Assembly: GCF_000359745.1 (NCBI RefSeq)
Contig: NZ_AQHN01000055.1
Coordinates: forward strand, 310,001 to 374,000
DNA length: 64,000 nucleotides
Reading direction: 5' to 3'
From: Rhizobium freirei PRF 81
GTDB lineage: Bacteria > Pseudomonadota > Alphaproteobacteria > Rhizobiales > Rhizobiaceae
Shown here: positions 1-8,227 of the stretch, in pieces
How the letters are laid out: each line of letters opens with the position of its first letter
Numbering within the stretch: position 1 is the stretch's first letter
Translations under genes and position numbers: made by a program
Notes under the pieces: model-generated
The model's input: only the letters and a program-made list of their open reading frames with translations
The model's database searches: none
What the model was told of the DNA's origin: nothing

Positions 1-1
1 T

Positions 2-691
2 CGGGGTGCCGACGAGATTCGGCGTGCGGGCCTCGCCTTCATCCTCATGCGCGAGCGCATCGAGCGGCAGCTCGAACAGCGTACGGCGATGCTGTCAGGC
101 GTCAGCCACGATCTGCGCACGGTGCTCACCCGCTTCAAGCTCCAGCTCGCCCTCGTCGGCGACAATCCCGATCTCATTGGCCTCAACGAGGACGTCGAGG
201 ATATGCAAAGCATGCTCGAGGGCTACATGGCCTTCGCACGCGGCGAGGCGGAGGAGGATGTCGGCCAATTCAAGCTCAGCGATATCCTTGACAAGATCCG
301 GCAGGACTTCACGCTGCACGGTAAGTCCATCGACTTTTCCATCGAGGGCGACGACGAGATCTCCGTTCGCCCGAACGCCTTCACCCGCCTAGTCACCAAT
401 CTCGCCACCAATAGCCGCCGATATGCCAAGAGCCTGCGCATAGAGGCCAAGCACAGCGCCAAATGGCTGACGATCGTCTTCGACGATGATGGCCCGGGCA
501 TTCCCCCCGAAGCGCGCGAGGATGTCTTCAAGCCATTCTTCCGGCTGGATTCGGCTCGCAATCTCGACAAATCCGGCACCGGGCTCGGTCTGGCCATTGC
601 CCGCGATATCGCCCGCAGTCACGGCGGCAACGTCACCCTCGGCGACAGCCCGCTGGGCGGCCTGCGCGCCACCATCCGAATTCCTGCCTGA
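2..691 (+). CDS. Sensor histidine kinase, C-terminal part (5' end outside window)
   Basis: The reading frame is open from base 2 without a start, so the visible 229 residues are the end of a longer membrane kinase of the EnvZ-like class. Visible in order: the end of a linker/HAMP helix, the H box with the phospho-accepting His at 107-109 (SHDLRT), the N box (NLATNSRRYA), the G1 box (DDDGPGIP), the F box (FKPFFR) and the G2 box (GTGLGLAIA). The protein would autophosphorylate and pass phosphate to a response regulator, probably encoded upstream and out of view. One oddity: the Pro that normally follows HDLRT is Val here (codon 122-124). The kinase call is firm; the signal it senses cannot be read from this part. 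Confidence 0.9.
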   Translation, partial: RGADEIRRAGLAFILMRERIERQLEQRTAMLSGVSHDLRTVLTRFKLQLALVGDNPDLIGLNEDVEDMQSMLEGYMAFARGEAEEDVGQFKLSDILDKIRQDFTLHGKSIDFSIEGDDEISVRPNAFTRLVTNLATNSRRYAKSLRIEAKHSAKWLTIVFDDDGPGIPPEAREDVFKPFFRLDSARNLDKSGTGLGLAIARDIARSHGGNVTLGDSPLGGLRATIRIPA

Positions 692-702
692 GGAGACGCC
701 TT

Positions 703-1284
703 ATGCCTCTCGACATCGATGGCATGCATTGGCTGAATGCGCCTCCCGTCTGGGAAATGAACCAGGGACGACTGCTTGTGCGCTCGGACGACAAGACCGA
801 TTTCTGGCAGGAAACCTATTACGGATTTCATCGCGACAATGGTCATTTTCTTGGGAAACCCCGCCGCGGCGATTTTACCGCGGAAGTGACCTTCATCGGA
901 CATTACCGCGAACTCTACGATCAGGCCGGCCTGATGATCCGTCACGACGCCAGGCATTGGCTGAAATGCGGGATCGAATATACAGACGGCGCCAAGCATT
1001 TCAGCGTCGTCGCCACCAGCGGCAATTCCGACTGGTCGGCCTTCCGGCTGGACCATGAATTCGACGCCATGTCCGCGCGTGTCACGCGCAACGGTGATGC
1101 CCTCTTCGTTCAGTACCGCACCGATCGGATGAACGAATGGCGCATGGCAAGGCTCGCCTGGTTCGATCCGGCACTGGAGGAGGTGTCCGTCGGCCCGGCT
1201 TGCTGCTCGCCACAGAGGGAAGGCTTCGAGGCGGAGTTTCTCCACTTCAGCCTGACCGACCCGCTTTCAAGAGACATTCATTGA
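703..1284 (+). CDS. DUF1349 family protein
   Basis: 193 residues with no signal peptide or membrane segment. The sequence has the pattern of the DUF1349 family, which adopts a concanavalin-like beta-sandwich: an early W-N-P-P-V-W segment, a central GHYRELYDQAGLMIR segment, then WLKCGIEY and a late WFDP. Members are small cytosolic proteins of uncertain role; similarity to lectin/glucanase folds suggests carbohydrate binding, but this is inference. It begins 11 nt after the histidine kinase stop, with GGAG before the ATG, so it may be co-transcribed with the kinase. Confidence 0.75.
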   Translation: MPLDIDGMHWLNAPPVWEMNQGRLLVRSDDKTDFWQETYYGFHRDNGHFLGKPRRGDFTAEVTFIGHYRELYDQAGLMIRHDARHWLKCGIEYTDGAKHFSVVATSGNSDWSAFRLDHEFDAMSARVTRNGDALFVQYRTDRMNEWRMARLAWFDPALEEVSVGPACCSPQREGFEAEFLHFSLTDPLSRDIH

Positions 1285-1319
1285 ACCTGTTCCCTTTCGA
1301 TAACGAAAGGGAACGCAGC

Positions 1320-1661
1320 TTACATCATCCTCTTGCCGTTCGGCACCGGCTGCGTCACGGCCGCAAGGACGATCGCCCCTGCCTCATCCTCGAAACCCAA
1401 GGTCAGCACCTCGGAACGCACCGGGCCGATCTGGCGCGGCGGAAAATTGACCACGGCGAGCACCTGCCGTCCGACAAGCGTCTCCGGCGTATAATGGACG
1501 GTAATCTGCGCTGACGAGCGCTTGACGCCGATCTCAGGCCCGAAATCGATCCGTAGCTTATATGCAGGCTTGCGCGCTTCCGGAAAATCCTCGGCCTCGA
1601 TGATCGTCCCGACGCGAATATCCACCCGCTCGAAATCGCCATAGGTGATCTCTTCCGCCAT
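1320..1661 (-). CDS. csaA: tRNA-binding domain protein, CsaA-like
   Basis: 113 residues, which is the usual size of stand-alone CsaA proteins. The whole chain is one OB-fold tRNA-binding domain: an early DFERVDIRVGTI segment, the central VVNFPPRQIG segment and the family-typical PVPNGKRM end. CsaA proteins are dimers with chaperone-like and export-related activity in Bacillus; in proteobacteria the role is less clear, and tRNA or unfolded-protein binding is inferred from the fold. It lies alone on the minus strand, convergent with the DUF1349 gene and separated from proC by a hairpin. An AAAGG-type ribosome site precedes the ATG. Confidence 0.8.
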   Translation of the reverse strand: MAEEITYGDFERVDIRVGTIIEAEDFPEARKPAYKLRIDFGPEIGVKRSSAQITVHYTPETLVGRQVLAVVNFPPRQIGPVRSEVLTLGFEDEAGAIVLAAVTQPVPNGKRMM

Positions 1662-1680
1662 GCCTCTGCCTTTCCCATGA

Positions 1681-1738
1681 AAAGCCAGATCGGCTCAGCG
1701 CCTCATCGAAGCACTGAATCGATCTGGCTTTTTGTTTT
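1681..1738. terminator. Hairpin between proC and csaA
   Basis: Perfect 12-bp arms at 1681-1692 and 1720-1731 (AAAGCCAGATCG and its complement), with a partly self-complementary interior. T-rich stretches flank it, strongest on the plus side. It lies 48 bp past the proC stop on the minus strand and is the likely proC terminator. Confidence 0.6.
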
Positions 1739-1785
1739 ACGCAATTCCGGACAGAAAACCGCTGCGCACTTTTCCTGCAATTGCT

Positions 1786-2625
1786 CTAGCCGGCCAGCTC
1801 CTGAGCCCGTTTGCGCGCCGCTTCCAGGGCTGCATCGAACAGGGGCTGCATGCCGTCTTCCGCCATCAAAACCCCCAGCGCCGCGGCGGTGGTGCCGCCC
1901 GGCGAAGTCACGTTCTGACGCAGGCGCGATGCGTCATCGGGGGACTGATGGAGCAATTCACCAGCCCCCGCGACAGTCTCCCGTGCAAGCCGCATGGCGA
2001 GGTCCGCCTGCAGGCCGAGCTTGCGCCCCGCCTCCGCCATGCATTCGACGAGATAGAAAACATAGGCAGGCCCGCTGCCTGAAACCGCTGTCACCGAATC
2101 GATGTCGGCTTCTTCCGGCACCCATTCGACCGGCCCGGAGACCTTCAGAAGATTCTGAACAAGCTGCCGCTGCTGCTCGCTGACCCTGGCATTGGCAAAG
2201 GCGCCGGTGACGCCGCGTCCGACCATGGCAGGCGTGTTGGGCATGGCACGCACCGTCGCGGCTTCTCCCAGATGCTTCTCAAGCGAGGCGATCGTCCTGC
2301 CGGCGGCGATGGATACGACAACCGTCTCCGCGCTCAAAATCGCTTTGAATGGCGGCAAAACCGTATCCATGACCTGGGGCTTGACGGCAACAAAGAGGAC
2401 GCTTGCAATGACACCTGCGGGAACGCCAGTCAGATGGCTGGCGCCCGCATCCGCAATCATCTGCCGCATCGCTTCGGATGGATTGGGATCGACGACAATC
2501 ACCGAAGATCCGGACACGCCGTTCTTCAGCCATCCCGTCAGCAGCGCGCCTCCCATATTGCCCGCGCCGATCAGGACGATCGGCCCGGAGGACGCCAGGG
2601 TGCCGGCGGAATGTTCGCTTGTCAT
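1786..2625 (-). CDS. proC: Pyrroline-5-carboxylate reductase
   Basis: 279 residues, the normal length for ProC, which reduces 1-pyrroline-5-carboxylate to proline with NAD(P)H in the cytosol. The N-terminal Rossmann motif is IGAGNMGGALL (around residues 19-29). The mid-region has the family's VRAMPNTPAMVGRGVTG segment, followed by AVSGSGPAYVF and the C-terminal dimerisation segment with TSPGGTTAAAL. It starts 1 nt after the stop of the YbjN gene, so the two form an operon read leftward. Confidence 0.96.
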   Translation of the reverse strand: MTSEHSAGTLASSGPIVLIGAGNMGGALLTGWLKNGVSGSSVIVVDPNPSEAMRQMIADAGASHLTGVPAGVIASVLFVAVKPQVMDTVLPPFKAILSAETVVVSIAAGRTIASLEKHLGEAATVRAMPNTPAMVGRGVTGAFANARVSEQQRQLVQNLLKVSGPVEWVPEEADIDSVTAVSGSGPAYVFYLVECMAEAGRKLGLQADLAMRLARETVAGAGELLHQSPDDASRLRQNVTSPGGTTAAALGVLMAEDGMQPLFDAALEAARKRAQELAG

Positions 2626-2626
2626 A

Positions 2627-3127
2627 TCACGCTTCGCCTACAGTTTCGAAAAGCACGGCTTCCATGGCGCGGTTGGCATCGAGGCCCGACCATACAACGA
2701 ACTGGAAAGCCTGATAATACGCCTCGCAAGTGTCAAGCGCATTGGAAAGCAGCACTTCCACCTGTCGATTGGTAGGCTCGGCTCCCCCCGAAAGCAGCAG
2801 TGACTGGCGGAAGATCACAATGTCTTCCTGCCGCCACAGATCGAAGTGGCCCATCAGCACCTGTCCGTTGATGCATGACAGCAGCTTGATCACCTCATTG
2901 ACGCGCGGCTCGGGAACCTTCACGTCGAAAGCGCAGGCGATATGCAGCGCCTCGAACTCTTCCATCCAGGAGAAGGAGACGTGATAATCGGTCCATTTCC
3001 CTTCGACGGTCATGGCGAGTTCATCCTCGCCCGACCGTTCGAACGACCAATCATTGTTGGCGGCCACGAACTCGATCATGTCAACCGGATTCGATTGTCG
3101 TTCGACTTCCACTTCCATAAGGCTCAT
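2627..3127 (-). CDS. YbjN domain protein
   Basis: 166 residues from the chosen ATG at 3127, which has AGAAGG about 7 nt upstream; a longer form from 3157 would add ten residues (MHSFRSRRCC) that look unlike coding sequence. The chain matches the YbjN family: FVAANNDWSFER near the start, a central GKWTDYHVSFSWMEEFEALH segment and GQVLMGHFDLW. YbjN proteins are small cytosolic factors linked in enterobacteria to motility and stress phenotypes; the biochemical role is not known. It is directly upstream of proC (1 nt gap), an arrangement I believe is common in rhizobia. Confidence 0.85.
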   Translation of the reverse strand: MSLMEVEVERQSNPVDMIEFVAANNDWSFERSGEDELAMTVEGKWTDYHVSFSWMEEFEALHIACAFDVKVPEPRVNEVIKLLSCINGQVLMGHFDLWRQEDIVIFRQSLLLSGGAEPTNRQVEVLLSNALDTCEAYYQAFQFVVWSGLDANRAMEAVLFETVGEA

Positions 3128-3520
3128 GCAGCACCTTCTTGACCGGAACGAATGCAATTTTCCCGTGGTTCAACACTGAAAGAACGCAAACTGCTTTACT
3201 CCGGAAACATCTTCGGAATGATGTTGAACGGCTGCCAGACTAGCGTGTCCACCCTGCCCGGAGCTTACCAAGTCCGTTTCGAATCATCATTTAAAATCAG
3301 TGTATAGCCGCATGCCCGGCCTGCCAGCCCCTGAGCATCGTTTTTGAAAACGGCGCTGTGGAAAGCTCTTCCGACGCCTATTCAGAAGGGAGTCATAACC
3401 GACTCTGGCGATTGGCTTTTTTGCCTATGTCCACAGGTGGATAAACTAATAAAATTTTCAGTAAAAAAATGCGCGGCAAACGCGTGCCGCGCCGATCTAC
3501 AACGAAAGATTGTTTGCTTG
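3128..3520. other. Intergenic region upstream of ybjN-proC
   Basis: 393 bp with no convincing gene. It must hold the ybjN-proC promoter. An AT-rich tract (3441-3470) lies beside an inverted repeat TCCAC-AG-GTGGA (3430-3441). The minus strand here contains TTATCCACC, one base from a DnaA box. No Rho-independent terminator is obvious after the ubiK-like gene. Confidence 0.5.
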
Positions 3521-3778
3521 TCAGCCCTTTGAGGCCAGCTTTGCTTCGAGCGCTTCGATTCTCGCGAGCAGCGCGTCGTTTTCGTCGCGCGCCTTGATCG
3601 CCATCTCGCGGACGGCCTCGAATTCCTCGCGCTTGACGATATCCATGCTGTTCAGCCAGCGTTCGGCCTGCGCATTGAAAGCGGTCTCGACCTCGCGGCG
3701 CACGCCCTGCGCAGCACCGGCGGCATCGGTCATCAGCTTGGCGAATTCATCCAGGATACGGTTCGGTCCAGTGCTCAT
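3521..3778 (-). CDS. ubiK: UbiK-family accessory factor (BMFP domain)
   Basis: 85 residues, typical of the family (formerly DUF526/YqiC). It is an amphipathic first half (RILDEFAKLMTDAAGAAQG) followed by a coiled-coil second half rich in Glu, Arg and Leu that ends ALLARIEALEAKLASKG. UbiK in E. coli helps the aerobic ubiquinone-biosynthesis complex; homologs also act as trimeric membrane-fusion-like proteins. The frame remains open to 4984 upstream, but that extension overlaps lgt on the other strand. MSTGPN at 3778, with AAGGAG 6-7 nt ahead, is the real start. It is divergent from lgt. Confidence 0.85.
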   Translation of the reverse strand: MSTGPNRILDEFAKLMTDAAGAAQGVRREVETAFNAQAERWLNSMDIVKREEFEAVREMAIKARDENDALLARIEALEAKLASKG

Positions 3779-4039
3779 AGCAATCTCCTTGCGGCCGTCG
3801 GCCCGGAACGGTGAGGCATCGGTGTGGGCCAGATAGTGCTGAGGTAGGATTTCCAAGGGGTCGATGCAAGCAAATAGAGATAGGACGGGACAACACGGCC
3901 CCGATAACGCGGCGAACAACAAACGACTTGACCGTTTCGGCAGCGAACGCCATGTTCCGCGCACATTTGCATATAGCATGCTCTCATTCCGAAAAGGCAG
4001 AGTGCTTTCTGGAATCATGCGACAACGGGCCTGACGATC

Positions 4040-4927
4040 TTGCTGACATCCGCCAATCTCGCCGCCATCCTGCCGTTTCCGGATATCGATCCCATTGCCG
4101 TTTCTCTGGGACCGCTCTCGATCCACTGGTACGGGCTTGCCTATGTGGCGGGTATCCTGCTCGGCTGGTTCTATGCCCGCCGGTTGGTCGACAACGGCAA
4201 GCTCTGGCTGAACGACACGGCCCCGATGACACGCCAGCATCTGGACGACTTCATCCTCTGGGTCGCGCTCGGCATCGTCCTCGGCGGCCGCGTCGGCTAT
4301 ATCCTGTTTTACGATCTCGATCAGGTCCTGGCCAATCCCATCCGTGCGATCCAGGTCTGGAACGGCGGCATGTCCTTCCATGGCGGGTTGATCGGCACGA
4401 CCATCGCCATGTTCCTGTTCGCAAGACGCAACCAGATCCCGGCCTGGAGCATGTTCGATATCGTTGCGGCCGTCGCACCGATCGGGCTTTTCTTCGGCCG
4501 CATCGCCAACTTCATCAATGGCGAACTCTGGGGCCGGGTGACGGACGTTCCCTGGGCGATGGTATTTTGCAGCCCGCATGTGATCGCCGCCCATAACGGC
4601 GTCTGCCCCGCCGGCCCCGATCCGCGTCACCCGAGCCAGCTTTACGAGGCCGGCATCGAGGGCGTCGTCTTGTTCCTCATCCTCTTCATTCTGACGCGCT
4701 GGGCTCTGGCGCTGAAGAAGCCGGGCACAGTCAGCGGCATTTTTGTGATCGGCTATGCTTTCTCGCGTATTTTTGTCGAATTCTTCCGTCAGCCTGATGA
4801 ACAGCTTGGCTATCTTCTCGGTACGAACTGGCTGACGATGGGCATGGTGCTGTCGCTGCCGATGGTGGCCATCGGTCTTTGGGCGGTCATTCGTGCCCGT
4901 CAGGCGGCGGCCAGGCAGACGGCGTAA
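4040..4927 (+). CDS. lgt: Prolipoprotein diacylglyceryl transferase
   Basis: 295 residues with about seven membrane helices. Lgt transfers diacylglycerol from phosphatidylglycerol to the lipobox Cys of prelipoproteins at the inner membrane. Visible signatures are HWYGLAYV near the start, [11 protein letters not shown], the conserved His in [11 protein letters not shown] and the family signature [14 protein letters not shown]. The only in-frame starter that keeps the conserved N-terminus is TTG at 4040; no in-frame ATG or GTG lies between it and the upstream stop at 3974. The next gene, a MidA-type methyltransferase, follows after 76 nt, the usual rhizobial order lgt-methyltransferase-pgeF. 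Confidence 0.95.
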   Translation: MLTSANLAAILPFPDIDPIAVSLGPLSIHWYGLAYVAGILLGWFYARRLVDNGKLWLNDTAPMTRQHLDDFILWVALGIVLGGRVGYILFYDLDQVLANPIRAIQVWNGGMSFHGGLIGTTIAMFLFARRNQIPAWSMFDIVAAVAPIGLFFGRIANFINGELWGRVTDVPWAMVFCSPHVIAAHNGVCPAGPDPRHPSQLYEAGIEGVVLFLILFILTRWALALKKPGTVSGIFVIGYAFSRIFVEFFRQPDEQLGYLLGTNWLTMGMVLSLPMVAIGLWAVIRARQAAARQTA

Positions 4928-5003
4928 GTTGGGTTCAATATCGCGTGATCCTTGCAAAAAACGCTTCCCGTTTTTCCGGATCACGCATTAGCGAAAGCAA
5001 AGA

Positions 5004-6101
5004 ATGACGACGGCGCTCGGTGAAAAGATCAAAGCCATCATCCGCACGAACGGGCCGCTGAGCATCACGGATTATTTTTCGCTGTGCCTCGCCGATCCCG
5101 TGCATGGCTATTACAAGACGCGCGAACCCTTCGGCCAATCCGGCGACTTCGTCACCGCACCCGAAGTCAGCCAGCTCTTCGGCGAGATGATCGGCGTCTT
5201 CGTGGTGCACGCATGGCAGCGCCATGGGACGCCGGCAGATGTGCGCCTCGTCGAGATCGGCCCTGGCCGCGGCACGATGATGTCGGACATGCTGCGCGTC
5301 ATCGGCAAGCTTGCACCGCAGCTCTATGACGCCATGACGGTGCATCTGGTCGAAACCAGCGAGCGCCTGCAAGGCTTTCAGCAGCAGACCCTGGAGGCTC
5401 ACGGAGCGAAGGTCTCGTGGCACACGGACTTCGGCGAGGTGCCGGAGGGCTTTACCCTGCTTGCCGCCAACGAGCTTTTCGATGCCATCCCCATCCGCCA
5501 GTTCGTGCGCACCGCGAACGGTTTTCGCGAGCGCGCGGTCGGCTTGGACATTAACGACGAGCTGACGTTTACCACCGGCGTTGCCACGCTCGATCCCACT
5601 CTTCTTCCGGAGGGCGGCCCGCCGCCGATCGGCACCATTTTCGAAGTCGCACCTGCCCGCCAGGCCGTCATGACGACGATCTGCGACAGGCTGGCAGCGC
5701 ATGGCGGCACGGCACTCGCCATCGACTACGGCCACATGGCGACAGGTTTCGGCGATACGCTGCAGGCCGTGCGCATGCATGAATACGACCCGCCGTTGGA
5801 GCACCCCGGCGAAGCAGATCTGACCAGCCATGTCGATTTCCAGCATCTGGCGCAAACTGCGCTCGCCTCCGGCATGCACATCAACGGCTGCTGTCACCAG
5901 GGAGATTTCCTGATCGGCCTCGGCCTGCTGGAGCGGGCGGCAGCGCTTGGCCGCGACCAGGATGCGGCAACTCAGGAAAACATTCGCGCCGCCGCGGAGA
6001 GGCTGGCCGGTGCCGGTGAAGGCAAGATGGGCGAGCTCTTCAAGGCGCTCGCGGTCTCCAGCCCGGCGATCGACCTCCTACCCTTTCGTCCCGTCAGCTG
6101 A
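5004..6101 (+). CDS. Class I SAM-dependent methyltransferase, MidA/NDUFAF7 family
   Basis: 365 residues. The family signature is present from the start: ITDYFSLCLADPVHGYY, then GDFVTAPEVSQLFGEMIG, the SAM-binding VEIGPGRGTMMSDMLR and later LLAANELFDAIPIRQF. The mitochondrial relatives (NDUFAF7/MidA) methylate an arginine of a complex I subunit during assembly; the bacterial enzyme may do the same for NADH dehydrogenase, which is inference. It lies between lgt and pgeF on the same strand and is probably co-transcribed with lgt. Confidence 0.88.
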   Translation: MTTALGEKIKAIIRTNGPLSITDYFSLCLADPVHGYYKTREPFGQSGDFVTAPEVSQLFGEMIGVFVVHAWQRHGTPADVRLVEIGPGRGTMMSDMLRVIGKLAPQLYDAMTVHLVETSERLQGFQQQTLEAHGAKVSWHTDFGEVPEGFTLLAANELFDAIPIRQFVRTANGFRERAVGLDINDELTFTTGVATLDPTLLPEGGPPPIGTIFEVAPARQAVMTTICDRLAAHGGTALAIDYGHMATGFGDTLQAVRMHEYDPPLEHPGEADLTSHVDFQHLAQTALASGMHINGCCHQGDFLIGLGLLERAAALGRDQDAATQENIRAAAERLAGAGEGKMGELFKALAVSSPAIDLLPFRPVS

Positions 6102-6234
6102 ACCCTGACCATCAATCCTGCGGATTGACAGCCCGCGTCGGGCTGGGTCAACATCCCCATCAAATTGAACTGCTTCGCCGCAGCTGCGTTATTCATCGCA
6201 CAACAGGCTAACGAGATATCAAGGAACGCTCCAG

Positions 6235-7017
6235 TTGCCGACACCAATTGCAAGCACGCTGCTGAGCGCCGCCGAGACGGCCGGCATTCGCCATGGCTAT
6301 TTCACCCGTGCCGGCGGCGTTTCGGAAGGCATCTATCGCGGATTGAACGTCGGGCTCGGCTCGAAGGACGATCGTGAGCGCGTGCAGGAGAACCGCCGCC
6401 GCGTCGCAGACTGGTTCGGCCTCCCCCTGCAACGGCTTGCCACCGTACATCAGATCCACTCGCCGGATGTCGTGACGGTCGACGCACATTATCACGGCAA
6501 CCGCCCCGAAGCCGACGCAATGGTAACGGCCACACCGGGCATCGTGCTTGGCGTGCTTGCCGCTGACTGCGGTCCCATCCTCTTCGCCGATCCGGAAAAT
6601 CGCGTCATTGGCGCCGCCCATGCCGGCTGGAAGGGGGCGCTGACGGGCGTGCTTGAAAACACCATCGACGCGATGGAGGCGCTTGGCGCGAAGCGTGAGG
6701 CGATCATTGCCTGCCTCGGCCCCTCCATCAGCCAGGCAAGCTATGAAGTCGGCCCGGAATTCGTCGACCGCTTTCTCGCGCACGATCCGGGCTATGCCAA
6801 ATATTTCGCTTTGTCCGAGCGCGCCGGCCACGCCATGTTCAATCTGCCGGCGCTGACGGTCGACCGCCTGCGCAAGGCGGGCGTGACAGCCGATAGCCTG
6901 AACCTATGCACCTATCCTGACTCCGACCGCTTCTTCTCCTATCGCCGCACGACGCATGCGAAGGAGCCGGATTACGGCCGGCAGATTTCGGCCATCGCGA
7001 TCGGGGAGACGAGTTGA
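6235..7017 (+). CDS. pgeF: Peptidoglycan editing factor / multicopper polyphenol oxidase domain protein
   Basis: 260 residues of the YfiH/PgeF (DUF152) family. Key segments are RHGYFTRAGGVSEGIY at the start, VHQIHSPDVV with metal-binding His, VLAADCGPILFAD with the conserved Cys, AAHAGWKGAL and CLGPSISQASYEVG. The E. coli protein cleaves wrongly incorporated L-Ser from peptidoglycan precursors; other family members show purine-nucleoside or laccase-like activity. The start is TTG at 6235, preceded by AAGGA about 8 nt upstream. The stop is 1 nt before the start of the next gene. Confidence 0.9.
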   Translation: MPTPIASTLLSAAETAGIRHGYFTRAGGVSEGIYRGLNVGLGSKDDRERVQENRRRVADWFGLPLQRLATVHQIHSPDVVTVDAHYHGNRPEADAMVTATPGIVLGVLAADCGPILFADPENRVIGAAHAGWKGALTGVLENTIDAMEALGAKREAIIACLGPSISQASYEVGPEFVDRFLAHDPGYAKYFALSERAGHAMFNLPALTVDRLRKAGVTADSLNLCTYPDSDRFFSYRRTTHAKEPDYGRQISAIAIGETS

Positions 7018-7018
7018 T

Positions 7019-8170
7019 ATGGCTCTGCATTTCGAACGCAGCGAATACGACGCACGCCTCGCCCGGCTGCTTGCCAGGATGCAGGAGGAAAAGCTCGACG
7101 CCATGCTGCTGTTCGCGCAAGAGAGCATGTACTGGCTGACCGGTTACGACACATTCGGCTATTGCTTCTTCCAGACGCTGGTGGTCAAGGCAGATGGGTC
7201 GATGACGCTTCTGACGCGCTCCGCCGATCTTCGCCAGGCGCAGCTCACCTCGGTCATCAAGGATATTCGCATCTGGGTCGACCGCCTCAATGCCGACCCC
7301 ACCCTCGATTTGAGGGAGACGCTTGCGGATCTCGACCTCCTCGGTGCCCGGATCGGGGTCGAATATGATACGCATGGCATGACCGGCCACATCGCCCGCC
7401 AGCTCGATCATCAGCTCACCAGTTTTGGCCAGATCGTCGATGCCTCCTACCTTGTCAGCGGCCTGCGTCTGACCAAGAGCACGGCGGAGATCGCCCATAT
7501 CGAGCGCGCTGCGGCACTCGCCGATGATGCACTCGATGCCGCGCTGCCCCTGATCAAGCCGGGTGCGGACGAAGCCGATATCCTGGCAGCCATGCAGGGC
7601 GCCATCTTCTCCGGCGGTGGCGACTATCCAGCCAACGAATTCATCATCGGGTCCGGCGCGGAGGCCCTGCTCTGCCGTTACAAATCCGGCCGCCGCAAGC
7701 TTGATGCCGACGATCAGCTCACCCTCGAATGGGCTGGTGTCGATGCCCATTACCATGCCGCGATGATGCGCACGGTCGTCATCGGCAATCCCAGCCATCG
7801 CCACCGCGAACTCTACAGCGCCTGCCTGGAAACCCTGCAAGCGATCGAAACGATCCTGAAACCCGGCCATACGTTCGGCGATGTTTTCGATATGCACGCC
7901 AGGATCATGGACGAGCGCGGCCTTGCCCGTCACCGGCTGAACGCCTGCGGTTATTCGCTCGGCGCACGATTTTCCCCCTCGTGGATGGAGCACGAGATGT
8001 TCCACATGGGCAATCCGCAGGAGATCGGGGAAAATATGTCGCTCTTCGTACACATGATCATCATGGACTCCGACAGCGGCACCGCCATGACCCTCGGACA
8101 GACCTATTTGACGACCTCACAAGGCCCCAAAGCCCTCTCTCGGCACCCACTCGAATTTCTTAACCCTTAG
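7019..8170 (+). CDS. M24-fold (Xaa-Pro peptidase/creatinase-like) protein
   Basis: 383 residues: a creatinase-type N-terminal domain (about 1-150) and a pita-bread M24 domain. The ATG at 7019 lies 1 nt past the pgeF stop; a longer frame from 6956 would overlap pgeF. The five residues that bind metal in methionine aminopeptidase and prolidase do not appear in their usual places. The stretch LEWAGVDAHYHAAMMRT has no Asp pair, the GH of the His motif reads GY (CGYSLGARF), and the Glu positions read LFVHM and LGQTY. That resembles creatinase or ectoine-hydrolase-like members, which do not use metal. I therefore call it a C-N hydrolase of M24 fold with unknown substrate rather than a peptidase. 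Confidence 0.8.
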   Translation: MALHFERSEYDARLARLLARMQEEKLDAMLLFAQESMYWLTGYDTFGYCFFQTLVVKADGSMTLLTRSADLRQAQLTSVIKDIRIWVDRLNADPTLDLRETLADLDLLGARIGVEYDTHGMTGHIARQLDHQLTSFGQIVDASYLVSGLRLTKSTAEIAHIERAAALADDALDAALPLIKPGADEADILAAMQGAIFSGGGDYPANEFIIGSGAEALLCRYKSGRRKLDADDQLTLEWAGVDAHYHAAMMRTVVIGNPSHRHRELYSACLETLQAIETILKPGHTFGDVFDMHARIMDERGLARHRLNACGYSLGARFSPSWMEHEMFHMGNPQEIGENMSLFVHMIIMDSDSGTAMTLGQTYLTTSQGPKALSRHPLEFLNP

Positions 8171-8227
8171 CGGCGTAAGATAGCGATCCTGAACGGGAGG
8201 ACCGTCGAGAGGAAGGATCGTCGCGCA

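Noticed and set aside
3521..4984. A 487-codon open frame on the minus strand over lgt.
   Set aside because: Only the last 85 codons (UbiK-like) look like protein; the rest is the antisense of lgt, which has strong motifs on the plus strand.
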